Shown here piece after piece: positions 45,936 to 60,000 of a stretch of DNA of 64,000 bases (positions within the stretch are counted from its first letter, which is position 1; each line of letters opens with the position of its first letter). Source of the stretch: Heliocidaris tuberculata (lineage: Eukaryota > Echinodermata > Echinoidea > Camarodonta > Echinometridae). Location of the stretch: assembly GCA_025618425.1 (NCBI GenBank), contig CM046836.1:17564743-17628742 (forward strand), given 5' to 3'. The notes under the pieces were generated by a model. It was not told the origin of the DNA. It ran no database searches and saw nothing but the letters and a program-made list of their open reading frames with translations. The position numbers were made by a program, and so were the translations under genes.

Positions 45936-47777
45936 TTGAAGATTATATGTGGATATAAAAAAGGGCAATAAATCATTGAGATGACTAAGCCACTGTTATT
46001 ATTTGTAATCTCCATCTATCAAACTGTCTCGTAATGCAAAGTGACAAAAAATAATTCCATCCTTTGAATATACAAAGCAATGACGTCATCACAAAGTACA
46101 CAAAAATCTCCACTCATGAAGGTATTATGGGAATGCAATTTGAAAATAGCAATTGAATATAGTTCCTTTTATATATATATGCTTTTATCATTGTCATCAT
46201 AGAAAGGATATGTATTAAATGGAGTCTTTGAGTCATTAAACATTCGGCTGAGTAGTCGGGTATTGCCATGCTTCGCGTCGGCTTAGCCAAAATAACCAGG
46301 ATTTTTGTTGGTATAATTATGTTGTCTCCAAGTGTGTTATTTCAGGGGAAAACTTGAAAGCATGTCCACCTCGGGATTACTTTCCAGATTTTAAGGCTCC
46401 AGTTACTCGTATGAAATTATAAAGCATGAGAATGAAAGAATTAAGTAAAAAAAATTGCGAAAAGTTGATTGATTGTGAATTTACACCTCACAATTTTAGA
46501 AACTGAATTATCACTCGCCCGGGCTTTTTATTTTCAAATAAATTCCAAATTCATGCTGACCTATTAAGAGACAGGAGACCAACATACACATATACAGCGC
46601 GCGTGCATACACACACATACACACCCCCACCCACGCACACACACACACGCGCGCACGCACACACACACACACATCCTCTTTCTCTCTCTCGCAATGTCTC
46701 TTTTATAAAGCCCAGTTTCACATATCCGATAAATATAATCATAGCTATAAATATATTTTAACTTTGATTTTGCCTCTTTTAGGCCCAAGTAAGTGTGGTT
46801 TTTTTTAAAGTAAGATGCACGTGTTCGGACTGTACCTACTAATTATGTCTTAAACTTCCTCTAAGCCTCTTGGAAAAAAAATAATGAAAAGATTCATCAA
46901 CAAAAGAATTGTTTATCTGCTCATAGCTAGAAGGGCGTTAACTCTTTTTGAAAGTACGCAGATGTATTTTGCCTCTTTTTTCTTTCTTTTCTGAGAGCTT
47001 TATGAAAAATTAAAAATAAGTTATTAAGTATTTGTTTTGTTAGTTATCTTAGCATCCCCAAAATTTTGATAGATATTTCGTCATGCCACAGGATTGTAAC
47101 CTAATGTTTAAATCAATATAGCATGCTAAAGTAATCATTTTCCGCTACGTGGCACTTGGCCTTCATTCTCGCTATTTATTCTGTTCTATGTTCCACTCTT
47201 CTCCAATCTCCCTAGTTTACTTCAATGCCATAAAAAATTAGACAGCAAAAAAGAACAAATTCAGATGCATGATTATTGCAGACTGATGCTCTTTTATTAT
47301 CATCTCCTTACACCTTCAGAGGGTTCTTTTACGTTTGTGAGTTTCCTCTTTTTCTTGAAAGAAGTATTTCCAAAAAGCAACATGAAGACTGGAAAAACCA
47401 TATCGTTCTGCTCAGGAAAACTTTCATTTGGATATATATTTTTCATCATCACTTAAAACTGGTTAAATTTCACGCTGTTTAGCTACAATCCATGCATGTT
47501 TGTACCTATCCTCAAAGGATATGAAAACAGGTTACATTTTCGTTTAGCATAATAATTAAGAACACTGCCCCCCATACCTCAATATTTTTTCTTCTTCTAT
47601 CCCTTTCACTTTGCACTTTGATATCGAAGTCATTCCAAGGACTATGCGGTTAGAAGTAGTTTGTCAGTCAATGATTTTGAAGGATATTATTAAAGTAAAC
47701 TGAGATTTGAAAGAAAAGTTTTCGGGCTTTCCGGATAACGGAAGGGGAGGAGGAGATGGAAGACCTAGCTGAAGTGT
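45936..47777. other. Region downstream of the protease gene, no gene seen
   Basis: Mostly unique AT-rich DNA with a (CA)n/(CT)n tract at about 46583-46690. It lies 3' of both convergent genes. AATAAA-like words on the minus strand (for example at about 47175) could serve the protease gene, but none is compelling. Confidence 0.45.
46583..46692. repeat. (CA)n/(CT)n microsatellite
   Basis: CA dinucleotides with CG and CCC interruptions, ending in TCTCTCTCTC. Confidence 0.9.
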
Positions 47778-47917
47778 CTAATCAACGTACAGCAAAAGAT
47801 TTGGGCTATTTGTGCCAGGGTTACTAATGTAGTTCTCGCTGGCATTGTCAACCAAACTGCTGGCCACTTGTGTAGGACTGAGACCGCCGTTGTTTCCGAG
47901 AAGGACAGCAGCGGCAC
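47778..47917 (-). CDS. Protease exon 8: C terminus
   Basis: Acceptor TAACTAG|GT at 47918, phase 1 in, stop TAG at 47780-47778. It encodes [20 protein letters not shown] and [10 protein letters not shown], the usual C-terminal helix and end of this family. Confidence 0.92.
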
Positions 47918-50900
47918 CTAGTTATAAAGAAATTCAATTAACACTGATTTAATGTCATTAATGGCTTAAATCTGCCTTTATTCATTTTTAAGTATTTATA
48001 GACATGTTCGTAAAAATATGTATATTTCTTGGAAAAGGCATTTCTGATATATTTCACCCTGTAACATAATTACATGTATTTGCATTGCTTTATGTACTAC
48101 ATGGACCATAAAAACAACAGTATTTTAAGGCTACCCCGTTTAAATTATACTTGGGGAGATGTGAGTTGGTCCAGCTGTAATGTCCGCGGACAGCTTTATG
48201 TCTTCGCCTACAAACTGATTCCGATTGGACCCAGGTGCGAAACTGAGTCACGTCTTTCGGATGGTGACGTTAAAGGTCGGTCCCCAGACGTAAATAATTA
48301 TATCTGATTGATACACGTCTGTAAAAACCCAATAAAACGCATGCTGAATAAAGAGATAGATATAATTATCAATGTTGCAGAGTGTTTTATGTCATAATTC
48401 TAAAATTAGTTGATTAGAATTTTATGATCGATATGATTTATTTATTTTCTCTTTATGATCTTTTTTTTCAAACATACTTTACAAACTGATTACAACATAA
48501 TAAAGAAAATATAACAAAATAAAGTAGCGTTAACGTTAATATTGAGTAAAAATGGACCATGCATGTTTGATTGGTAAAATCTTACCCAATATTGTGTAAA
48601 TTTTACCCATCAAACATACATGTTTCCTTTTTACCCATTATGGGTAAATTTACCCATCTTTTATAGAGTGTGTAATCTATAGAGTAATTAATTCAGAACC
48701 CAACACAGTGTGCGTTATATTACACCTGCTATGCCTCAACATATTTTGCTTCCCAGTGTTGAATTCATGATGCTGTTGCCTGAATAATGTGCTGTGGAAT
48801 GGCAGGGGCGATGCACGATGGTATAGTTTCGTTCTAATCATACACAGCCATCGTACTGCCTTGACATATCAAAAGAGTTATGTCATAAGAATTTGTGCAA
48901 AGAGCAATATCAGTTCCACAAGAGAAGATCGAAATGTCATTCTGACATTGCAAAAGCTGGGAGGAATCAAGCATCATCTACATTATATCTGATGGCTTAT
49001 TTTATTTTTACACGCAGCTCTGTATTTCGGCATTTTCAAGTTCATTTATTTCTCATCCGTGAAATTAGATATTTCGGGACTTAGATATCAGATTGCTTGA
49101 ATTACACATTTCCTCAATGTTTTAAAGTTGTTTCACATCAATTGATGTAACAATGATTGATTGATATTTACTGCATTATTTGTTATATCGGAATCCGCAC
49201 TTATGTCTGATGCGGCTTCAAATGATGGAGGTTTAAACTTTAAACCAAACTTGGAATTCTTTTAAATCAACCTAAATCAGACAGATAAGTAAGGGATATC
49301 AATCATTTAAGTAAAAAATATCTTACCTGCAACATGAGGACATGCCATGCTGGTACCGCTCATGGTTGTGTAGCCGTAGTTTGAGCTATAGCTAGCACTC
49401 CGAATGTTGGAACCAGGGGCAAAGATGTCCACGCAGCTTCCATAGTTCGAGAAATACGGCCTTGAATCGCCACTCGCAGTCGCACCAACAGTGATAGCCT
49501 GTCATAAATTGGTCGAAGGATGAGATGAAGCACGGTTTACAACTTACACAATTGGTTCTCAAAAATGACAGATAACATGTAATCGAAGCCAGGCGCATCG
49601 TTAGTTCTTTTTTTTTTTTTGTGTTTGCTTTTTTTGGGTCCTGTTAGATATATAAATTTTGGGGGAGGGGAGATACTCGGGGGGCACCCCCACACGCTTA
49701 CTAGCTGCATACAGCCCTACCCCCTCCCCCCCCCCAAGAAGCACATTTCCAATCTTTTTAATACATTATTCTTGATAACTCATGCATAACATTCCATTAC
49801 GTATTCATAGCCTTTTGTTTGGTGCCAAATGAGCAAGACATTTGCTTCGTCGTGCCTTTCCTGCTTTAAGTCAGTATGCAATAAGTCCATATTTTCAGGA
49901 CTGGTTGTGCCATTTTCGACCAAATTTGACACAGACACTTTCTAGGCTATGCCCCATCCAACGCGACTGGCAATACGCCAGAAGGTGCTCACAATCCGAC
50001 AGGACGGACACAAACCAGCCGATATTGCTGGTTTCCTTGGAACATCGCAGAGGGCGGTCTGTAAAATCCTCAGTCGTCATTGAGAGGAGGGTCATTAGAG
50101 GCCACGGGAATCTCCATGAAGGCCACGACTGAATACCAAACGACATGATCGGCAACTCCTTGGTGTGCGCGGTAGAAACCGGAAAATGCCAGCGAGCCAC
50201 CTTCATCGTTTCTGGGGAAGACACCAAGGAATCAGTGTTTCCCGCCAAACTGTCAATCGAAGATTGATTCATCATGGTTACCTAGCAAGACAAATGACCA
50301 AGTGTCCAGGCCTGAATGTTCAACACAGAGTTGCTCGACTTCCCTGGGCTAGGGAGCACAGAAGATTACAGCCTTGGCACTGGTCCCATGTTATCTTTCC
50401 GGATGAGAGGCACTATATCCTTCACCGTACAGATGGAAGACAATGGGTTCGACGATTACGTGGAAAAAACCTTCGTGATGACTGCATCCAAGGCGGTGGC
50501 GGCTTAGTAATGATATGGCCGGGTATTCATTATGAAGGAAAGGCACCTATCGTGGTGCCGGATTCAAATGTTGACGCCGTCGTTTAACGGAACATCCTGG
50601 GGAACCACTGCCTCCCATACGCCAGAAGGGTCTATGGGAACGACGTTCGACTGCAAGGCCATAACGCTAGACCGCTAGGGCAGCTGCAGTAAGAGAAATT
50701 CTTGATACAGAGAGGGTATAACAGATGCCATTTTGGTGGTTGCCCCCTGGTATGAACCCTTCCGAGCATGCCTGGGATGCCCTAGGCCTAGCCATCATTG
50801 AGACTGACAATATTTCTCAAAATCTGCAAGAGTTGGTCCAGACTTTGACCGAAAAGTGGGACGCCCTCTCCATTTACCACGTCTACAAGCTTGTGGAGGG

Positions 50901-53900
50901 TATTCCACAACGTCTAAACGCACTGGACCGTGTCAGGGGTGGCCATACTCGATATCAGTAACTGGATGACATTTGAAAGAGTAATATTGAACATTCTTTT
51001 GCATAAAATCCCCTCGAATATGTGTTTCCGATTAAAGCGGGCAAGCTGAAATTCTGAAAACCTGAAGCAAAAAATTCTAATTTTATGGTTTCAATAACCC
51101 CAAGTTTGTTTAAGCGCGAATACACAGGTTGTGAAAATGATATGTGCTTTGAATTTCATTGTGACATGTTTGGAAGAGATTGCTCAATAAAATCTTGAGA
51201 AGGTATACACTTTATCGAAACTAGATCAGATTGTCAAAATGAAATAACGAAAAGCGGTGCAAAACATTTTATTCCACCTTTATGACCAACAGTGTATCTG
51301 CATGTAAGGGGAGCGTAGCAACCATGTAAGAAAAATTAGATTTTGGAATGGTGAAGCTTCTTAGACTACATGTACTATAGAGCTGATCACAATACCGCAA
51401 AAATTTATTGTCGTGGGGGGGGGGGGGGATAACTGCTCCCCCTCTCGATAGATGGAAGGATGCATCTGTACCTTTCTCCTGGCGCCTTCGATAGTCAGGG
51501 TTTCTAAATGTAAAGAAACATTGCGATGTAGCGTAGCGACCAAGTTAGAATATTTTTTTAATGTTAAATCTTTGCAATTTAGATCACTAATAAGCTGCTT
51601 GTACATCGTTGTAATGCAAACTTAATCCATGCTATTTTCTATTTGTTTCTTGAGAGGGGGGCCCATCGGAGGAAGGGGGCGAAATAGATTTTTGCCCCAC
51701 TACTTGAATGACTGAGGGGGGCAACTGCCCCTCTGCCTCCCTCCCCGCTTCTGGCGTGTATGATCGAAGCTTTCAATGGGCATAATTATCATGATTGGAT
51801 TTCACCTAGTAATAATTATCAAATTCTACTCAGAAATATCATTTCCTTTAGCGAGGTCTACTTTTACAGAATCTCCTTGAAGAAAATAGTGATAGTGAGT
51901 TGAGATGGTTAAATACCTAACAAGTTTGCAACCTGTAGGCTATACTAGAATTATAAGGGCATACAGGGGAGCGTTTCATGAAAGGAAGTTGTCGGATATT
52001 TTACCCGACAACTGTTATAAGCTACTGAAATCCTTGCATCTGATTGGCTGAGAGCAAATTTGCCGGATGAAATATCTGACAAGTCCTTTGATGAAACGCC
52101 CCCCAGGGAAGGAGACTGAGCTTTCTTGCCCAAATACCAAATTTCCGGGTTAGAGATTTTGGGAGCGAGTGGATCGAGTAAGTCAAAATCTAATTTTCAC
52201 ACTTAATTTAAGTGAAAATTGATATTTGTAATATTTTTTAAATACAAGTAGGTCACCTCATTGCTCGAATATGAGGTGTCAGTTGCCCGACTACTGGATA
52301 TTGAAAAATTCTTTTATCGAAAAAAATCTCCTTTCGGGCAGGAGTTCTCGTTTGATAAGATCTGAAAACTGTAAAGCTTTCTTAGTTATTCATTAAAGCA
52401 GAATGTATTCGATTTTTTAAAATTTTGCAGACGCGCTTCGGAGGGCGCGCGGAGGATTGATTGGTCAAGCATCTGGAGAAATTTCGTTGATTTGTTTCCC
52501 CTGAGTCAACGGATTTTATCCAGTGAAACCAGTGAAACTTACCGAATATAAAAAAAGATCTAGGCCTCATCAAAGGGGTACTAGTGCTTAGACCCTCTGG
52601 CACACTGGCCTAACTATTTTTGTACATTTCCGACTCTGAATTGCTAGTTGTTGAAGTTATGCAATCCCTCCCAAAAATAATTTCTGTGCATGAAATCACG
52701 CCGTTTCAAGATAGAAAATACAACGGCTTTCTCCCTATATAGATACGGACGGTGGTAATCACGAAGGAGACGGTGGACACTACCCCCCGAAAAATGTTTA
52801 TTTTGATGGGAATAATCTGTACAAACGAAAACGCTCTCAAATGCAAAGCTTTAAACAAATTCAATTCCATCTCTTTCCTTTCCTTTCACTTCTCCTAAGT
52901 CCCTCTAAACGTTCCATAAGTGGGTTATTTTTTCACGAAAGAATATATCAACAGCCTTTTCACAGAGGCTCCCACATGGTGTTACCGAAAACCTTCAATT
53001 GTGAAAATTCAATTTGCTCGGCATAATATTTTTAATTGGGCATGTCATAACACCCCCCCCCCCGACCTCTCATATCGTGATCCCCTTGCTATCGAGCCAA
53101 GGTTGTTTGAAAATGATTTCATAAAACTGAATAAGAATTGAAAGAGGATAATAATCAGATGTCGTATTAACGTACATTGCCAATAAGATATAATAAAAAT
53201 ACTTACATCCTCGGCAGAAGCTGGGGAGTAATTGCATGCATCGGCGTAGCTGTTACCAGCTGCAGCAACAACAACAACACCATCACTGTGGGCACTGGCG
53301 ACGGCGTTATTGAGAAGTGTTGATACGCCACCGCCGATGGACATGGACGCAATCCTCCTACTTCTTGAGTCATCTCTGACGGCGTTGAGTCCTATGAGCA
53401 TGATGAGTGTCAAAGTAAATCCATAGCAAGCTAGATAATCTCCCTGTCTTTCTTCTTTTTGGAACATCGGACATAAGCATTACGCCTAATTGTTCTTTCT
53501 GTACCCTAACCACTAGCGTACCCAAGGGGGAGGGGGGCAAGGGGGCAAGTTGCCCCCTTGATAACTTTTGACAAAAAAAGAAGAAGAAAAAAAAAAAAGA
53601 TTATCGGGTCATGAAAAATTCTCTGTAAAAGGTCCTCTCCATCAGTGAGGATTTAGAGGGAGGGGGCAATCAGTCAATGGAATTGAAATTAATCTACGCT
53701 GCAAAAAGAGTGGTATAGAATATACAAGTTTCCTGTATGTTATCTATGGATGGTTCTTCCCAGAACGACTGTTCTCAGAGTATCTCTATGGATGCATGCC
53801 CATCTAGAAGCGGATCTAGGAGTTTGTAAAAGGGAGGCGTAATGCCGAAAATTTCTTACTAGCCTACCCCCGCACCCCCCCCCCCCCAAAAAAAAGAAGG

Positions 53901-56900
53901 TGCTAATTTACAAGGTAGCCTTGAGAGAATCTGCGGGATTCCCCAAATTCCCTTATGGACAATCCTGCCTCTACCCCGCCCTTATTCAACAGGAGAAAAT
54001 ATATGTACAATTGAAATACGCAAGGGAAGCTCATACATTTAAAGAGGACCAATGCCTTTTGAACTAAAGACCGGGTCCTGTGCCACGAAAAAAATTAGGC
54101 GGAAAGATGCATTTGTTTCAAATAAGTTACCATTCTGACCAAACTGAGAACGTATGAATACCTGCAATGATGTTTGAGTAGGCGCCGGATCCGCTGCAGG
54201 ACATCACACGAACATTGAAGATGTTGGCGTTAGAGGCAACGCCACTGTTGCTTCCTGCAGCTGTACCGGCGCAGTGAGTTCCGTGGCCATGGCAATCAGA
54301 ACCCTTAAGTGAATAAGACAGGGAGAGAGGAGAGGGCTAAAATATCATTCTTGTTCTCTTGAAAGCAGAGGCAGATCCAGTAGAGAGTGGAGCCGGTGAA
54401 GCCCCCCCCCCCCCCCCCACCACCTTTACAGTCTAAAAAACAACAACAAACAAACAAACAAACAAACAAACAAACGATTCTTCTAAAATGTTATTTACCA
54501 GCAGTGGGTGGCATACCTATGATTGCAACGAATCGGTGTAAATATTTTAAAATTTACCGGGAAAACGTATCTAAACCCCTCTAGCACTGCATGGCGTACC
54601 TTCGGCAGCTAAGGTATCCCACCATTTATTTGATTTGATTTAATTTTATCGGTTTATCGTTCTAAGATATACACTGAACATGCAGCACAAGGGCTGAAAT
54701 TGTCCAATTTACAAAACAAAATCAAGACGAGGTATTAGTCATCAATCATTATGTTAAAATAGAGTTATCAGTTTCACGGTATGCCACTATCAAGTACAAA
54801 CTATATATCAACTCATCCCTCTGGTTGTGTGGAAATCATATGAATCTGATATATCTTTCTGAAACCCCCAATCAACGCTCGGTTCACACGAGGCGTCATT
54901 TCGAATGGTTACTTGCGCTAACTGAGTATGAAGTCAATTAACCCATATCTCAGTAATTATTGTTTGCACTGTTCATTTAGCAATCACTTTTTAACCCTTT
55001 CAGGACAGGAATTATTTAAGGACTAAATTGATCACATTTTATTCTTCAAATTGGCAACATTAATATTTTTCTTTTAGTGCTACATGGTTCTAATAAGGTG
55101 AAATGTCTTTCAGAACAATATACATGATTAGAAATTTTGTCGAAAAGTTGAAAAAATTGCCAATTTTGATGAAAAACAATGATTTTGAAACTCTCAATGT
55201 GTTGCCAATCTAAGGATTTCCGAATAGTTTATTCTCGTTTAAAATTCCTGTCATCAAACAAAATATGGTCATGCAATAAAAATGAACATACTGTGTGCAG
55301 AAATTTTTGCTCTTTCTTCTCATGCATCTGGTATATTTTTTAGAGCTCTGAATCAAAAGTTATTGAGCCAAACCACAAAATGTGGTCAATTGTCTCCAAA
55401 GGGTTAAACGATATTACCATGATTACTATTTCATGACGCGCAAAAGACCATACCAGTAATTGGCACGGTCCTAACATCAGCAAATGATGCTTCGTGTTAG
55501 TCGGGCTTTATAATAGCGAGCTTTCGATTTGCACGTCGACATAGTCGACTGGTACGATCGAACCACATTTTGAAGCTCTGCGCATGCGTCACGTCGTCTC
55601 CCTCGTCCACTAGCCGAATCGAGGACGCGTGCACCCTGGTTTTGCCGTCGTCCTAGATTCAGCACGAACGTTCATATATATGACGTCATACAAGCTCCAA
55701 ATATGGATGAAAGTGCGACCCACACCGTCGTGAGAGATCGAAAGCGTATAACACGAAGTGAACGGACTTGGCCTGTGCGACGTCTCCACGATCTGGTGAC
55801 TCGTCGCAGAAGTCGTTCGGAGCAGAAATCGAAAGCTCGCTAATAAAGCCCGACTCACACGAGCCTGATCACTCCAACTATTGCTAAATTAAATAAATTT
55901 CATGCTGCAGTAAGCAGTGAACAATAGGCACAACGGGTGCGATGGCCTCGCTAGCATACGAAGACAAGCAATTGACCGCATCCATTGGGTTTCTATACAT
56001 GCTATACGCTGTTTTGCGATTGAAACTTCTTTTTTTTTTTTTTTTAGCATAGCAGAAACAAGTTTCAAGCGCATCTCTAGCGTAGAAAATGTGTACGCAC
56101 CCAATGAATGCGAAAACAGTTTTATAGTAAGTGATTCCTTATTGTCTCAAAATAATTTCCAGATTGTCGCCAATACCCTTTGTTTTACAACAAAATAATA
56201 CTAAAACCCGTTGCAGACTGTTCGATTGTTCGATTCAATAGAATTCGTGCCACAGTAAACAGTGAACAATAATATACAGATAATGACGGCTTCGACCGCT
56301 CAAGTAACATAAACCAGCAAAAAACAATTTTTCACAAAACAAACTTAAAAAAAAACCTAAACCTGGTTAAGGGTATGAATAATTTTTTTGCTAATTGCTG
56401 CATACATAGTCACAGGGGCGGCGCCAGGGTATTTTGATAGGAGGGGCAAGACGACCTAAAGATGACGTCATATTTTTTCTCCATTAAATAACAGGGGTAA
56501 TATAGAGTTATATGTTTAAGACCTCTCTTTTTAATACTCCTCTTTCTTCTTTCTTCCCTTTTCTTCGCTTTTCTTCCTCCTTTTCTTCCTCCTTTTCTTC
56601 TTTTTTTTCTTTTTTCACTACTTGAAAAATCATAGGGGGGGCGGTCGCCCCCTGTGCCCCCCCTGTAGCGCCACCCCTGCATAGTCATGAAGGTTACATT
56701 GTACTTGTAAAATGAGTACAGAAAAGTAAACATGGCCAAATCGAAACAAGCTGTAAAATATCAACATACATCTCCTCCTTCGTAATCGTAGAATGCCTCT
56801 GCACGATTACCGAATTCATTGTGGGAGTAGCGAATTCCAGTATCGATGATGTAGACGTTTGCATTTGATCCGTCACCTGTATGGCACGACAATCAACGTG

Positions 56901-56971
56901 AAGGGATAAATAGCCACTTATTTTGCCGGCACAAACTCTTTTTATGAAAAAAGAACCGCGTAAGGCAGGAT

Positions 56972-57044
<73 letters not shown>

Positions 57045-60000
57045 CATTTTCATTAATGAAATGTTAATATTGTTACTTTTATGTTAACTAATCATGCTAA
57101 TATTGCACTGTATAAAACAGGGGCCATGGAGCGTTTTTGAAAGCACTGAGGAGGTTGGGGAGCATGCGAATGAGTATATTATAGGCTTTTTACACTTGCA
57201 AAAAAAATTATCAAGAGACTAATATCTCACTAATGAACAATTTAACAAAAATGATAAGTATGATATCAACAATTAAAAGGGCCGAGGAATTACAATGCCT
57301 TCACACCGTGACTGAATTTAACACTTTTACTTGCAAGATACAACCTTTTAGTATTTTAGTATTTTAGTATCCACCAATCAAAATGGTAGGATACAGCTTT
57401 GGGGATGGGTGGTCAATTTTCTGCCCTCTTAAAGGGTAAATCCGTAGGTCTACTTTAAAACTTTATAAAATTTCTTCTCATGTATCGGATTTTCCTCAGA
57501 CTCTCAATATCTAAATTTTTATGCTTTTATTTAAATGGAAATCAAGCCTTAAATTTAATGGCAATTTGTTCTGAATAAAAAGCAGAAAAATTAGAGAAGA
57601 CAAGTGACATTTTGAACAAAGTCGGACAAGCAATAAGAACATTATGAACTTTTGAAAGTTGTAATCACTATACATATGGGAATTTCAAATTGGCCGAATC
57701 GGTCATGTCATTGTGATGTAGCCGCCGACAACTCTCCCATTTGCTCCAACACACAAAAATTAAACTAAAATGATCGTGTTGTTTTGTTTTGTTTTTTTTT
57801 TTGTTTTTTTTTTAATGTATTGCTCACTAGGATCTTTTTCGTTTTTGGAGGACCTATAAAATATGCTATCTACAAAATATGTTAAGTTCTGCCCTGAGGG
57901 AAAAGGCACTTAGGAGAAAACCGCAAATAAATTATATTTTGGTGTATGGTAAACGGGTGAGTTGACCGTCGGTGAATAGTCTCAATACGTCACTCGGCAA
58001 ATTGCCAGTTTGAGATTCGCATACATAATTATAGTGATCTAATTTTTCAAACATTCATTTCATAACTTTCTTATTCTTTGTCTGATTCCTTTCAAAATTT
58101 CACTATCCTGTTAATTATATTTTTCTGCTTTCAAACAAAGCAAATTATTACGAAGGTCAGATTGCCATTTAAGCGATGAATGAGTCGGTTTTCCCTTCCA
58201 TGTTGAGTCGAAACTTTTAATTTTTAGACTATAAAGATTGTGATTCATAGATCATGGCGCATGAATCCAGCTTACCGTTAATGTTGATGTTACCATCTGA
58301 GCCTGATCGCTGGTCGATACGGTCAAGACCCCAGTAATCACTAGCGTCTCGGTTATCAAGTACAGTAGCAAGACCGTCTTCCTCGATGAGCTTGACGCCA
58401 TTCAGTCCACGAACCTAGACCAAAACAATGTTCAGTGAAATGTAATATAGTCATGATAGTGTTGCCCAATATCGTGTATTTGATGCCATGCCACAGGGGC
58501 GGCGCTACAGGGGGGGCAGAGGGGGCGACCGCCCCCCTATGATTTTTCAAGTAGTGAAAAAAGAAAAAAAAAGAAAAAAGAAGAAAAGGAGGAAGAAAAG
58601 GGAAGAAAAGGGAAGAAAAGGGAAGAAAGAAGAAAGAGGAGTATTAAAAAGAGAGGTCTTAAACATATAACTCTATATTACCCCTGTTATTTAATGGAGA
58701 AAAAATATGACGTCATCTTTAGGTCGTCTTGCCCCTCCTATCAAAATACCCTGGCGCCGCCCCTGCCATGCCATGACGGCTTTTCAAGCAATGGAAAATA
58801 TATTTCCTCAATATCGAGATTCTGATCTTGGAATAACCTTCCTTCTGACAAAATTAGGGTCTCAAGTGGAAAAACTGACCCAATTTTTTAGGAGTTGTCT
58901 GACAACTCGTCCCGACGGAAATTCTTGTCATTTTTTTTGGTGTGTTTAGTAATGTCCACTCATACTACTTCCTTTGTGACAAAGTTTGGTGCATGAAGTT
59001 GATGGGGTGAAATTGACCCGACTTTGGAGTCTGTTTCGGGGGCTCTGCATGGGGACTTTAAAACCCGACAGCTACTTTCAGGCTGACAACCTGATTACTT
59101 AGAGGATCTCAGTAACTTTGAGGGATCAAATCTAATGGGTGAAATGGGATGACTGATTCGGGACAGGCTCCTGGCCTACCTGAGAGTTATCAGAGGACCC
59201 TACATAATCTGCCCGACCAGAAAATGTATTTCCTCTTTTAAAATACCGTGGTATCCATCAGCTTTTTTTCTAATATTGAGGTTAATTAAAGTGAACTATA
59301 GGCCTATCTGTGAACAGAAAGCCTAGAAACAATTTTTTCCGTTAAGAACCAATCTCATATGACCGATAACTATAAATCATTCAGAAATCGGTATCCAGAA
59401 GTTTATGTAGAAAATGTTTTGGATGTTGCATACAGGTACAATTTCATCGATTTATGCTTATGAGCTTCAACACGTATGTACATTATATATATATATATAT
59501 ATACAGTACATGTTCGTTCGGGGAAATTATTCAAGGTGATCATAAAATATTCTAACGTGTTTTTTGCTCACCTTTTCAAGCAAATCGCCATCGAGTGTGA
59601 CAACGACTGCGTTGATGATACCACTGATGATGTTGCGGACGATACCACTCTTCATGCTGGCGGCAAAGTCAGCAACATTGACGCCATCCTGCAATATTTA
59701 AGAGTAAGTCTTCCTTCTGTCAAAACGTGTATGGAAGGGACTTATGACAAACGTTACAACGATCCACATTTCTTCGGGACTACTGAACCAAATCAGATGG
59801 GGTTTCAGCCGAAATGCAGATAATTAGGTATAACTTTATAATCTTAATCCATATTCAGATTAATTCACAATGTGGAAGCTATTGTTGCTGAAAATCCGAT
59901 TATATATTTTTTTAAAGGACAAACTAAAAGATGGTCGCCATGATGGCATTCAAAATCGCTAGTAAAGTGTTTTTATTTTCCTGGTTTTTCCAAGCACGAG

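Noticed and set aside
53045..53467. Continuous 140-aa minus-strand frame as a separate protein
   Set aside because: It is protease exon 6 read through into both introns; only 53207-53391 is coding.
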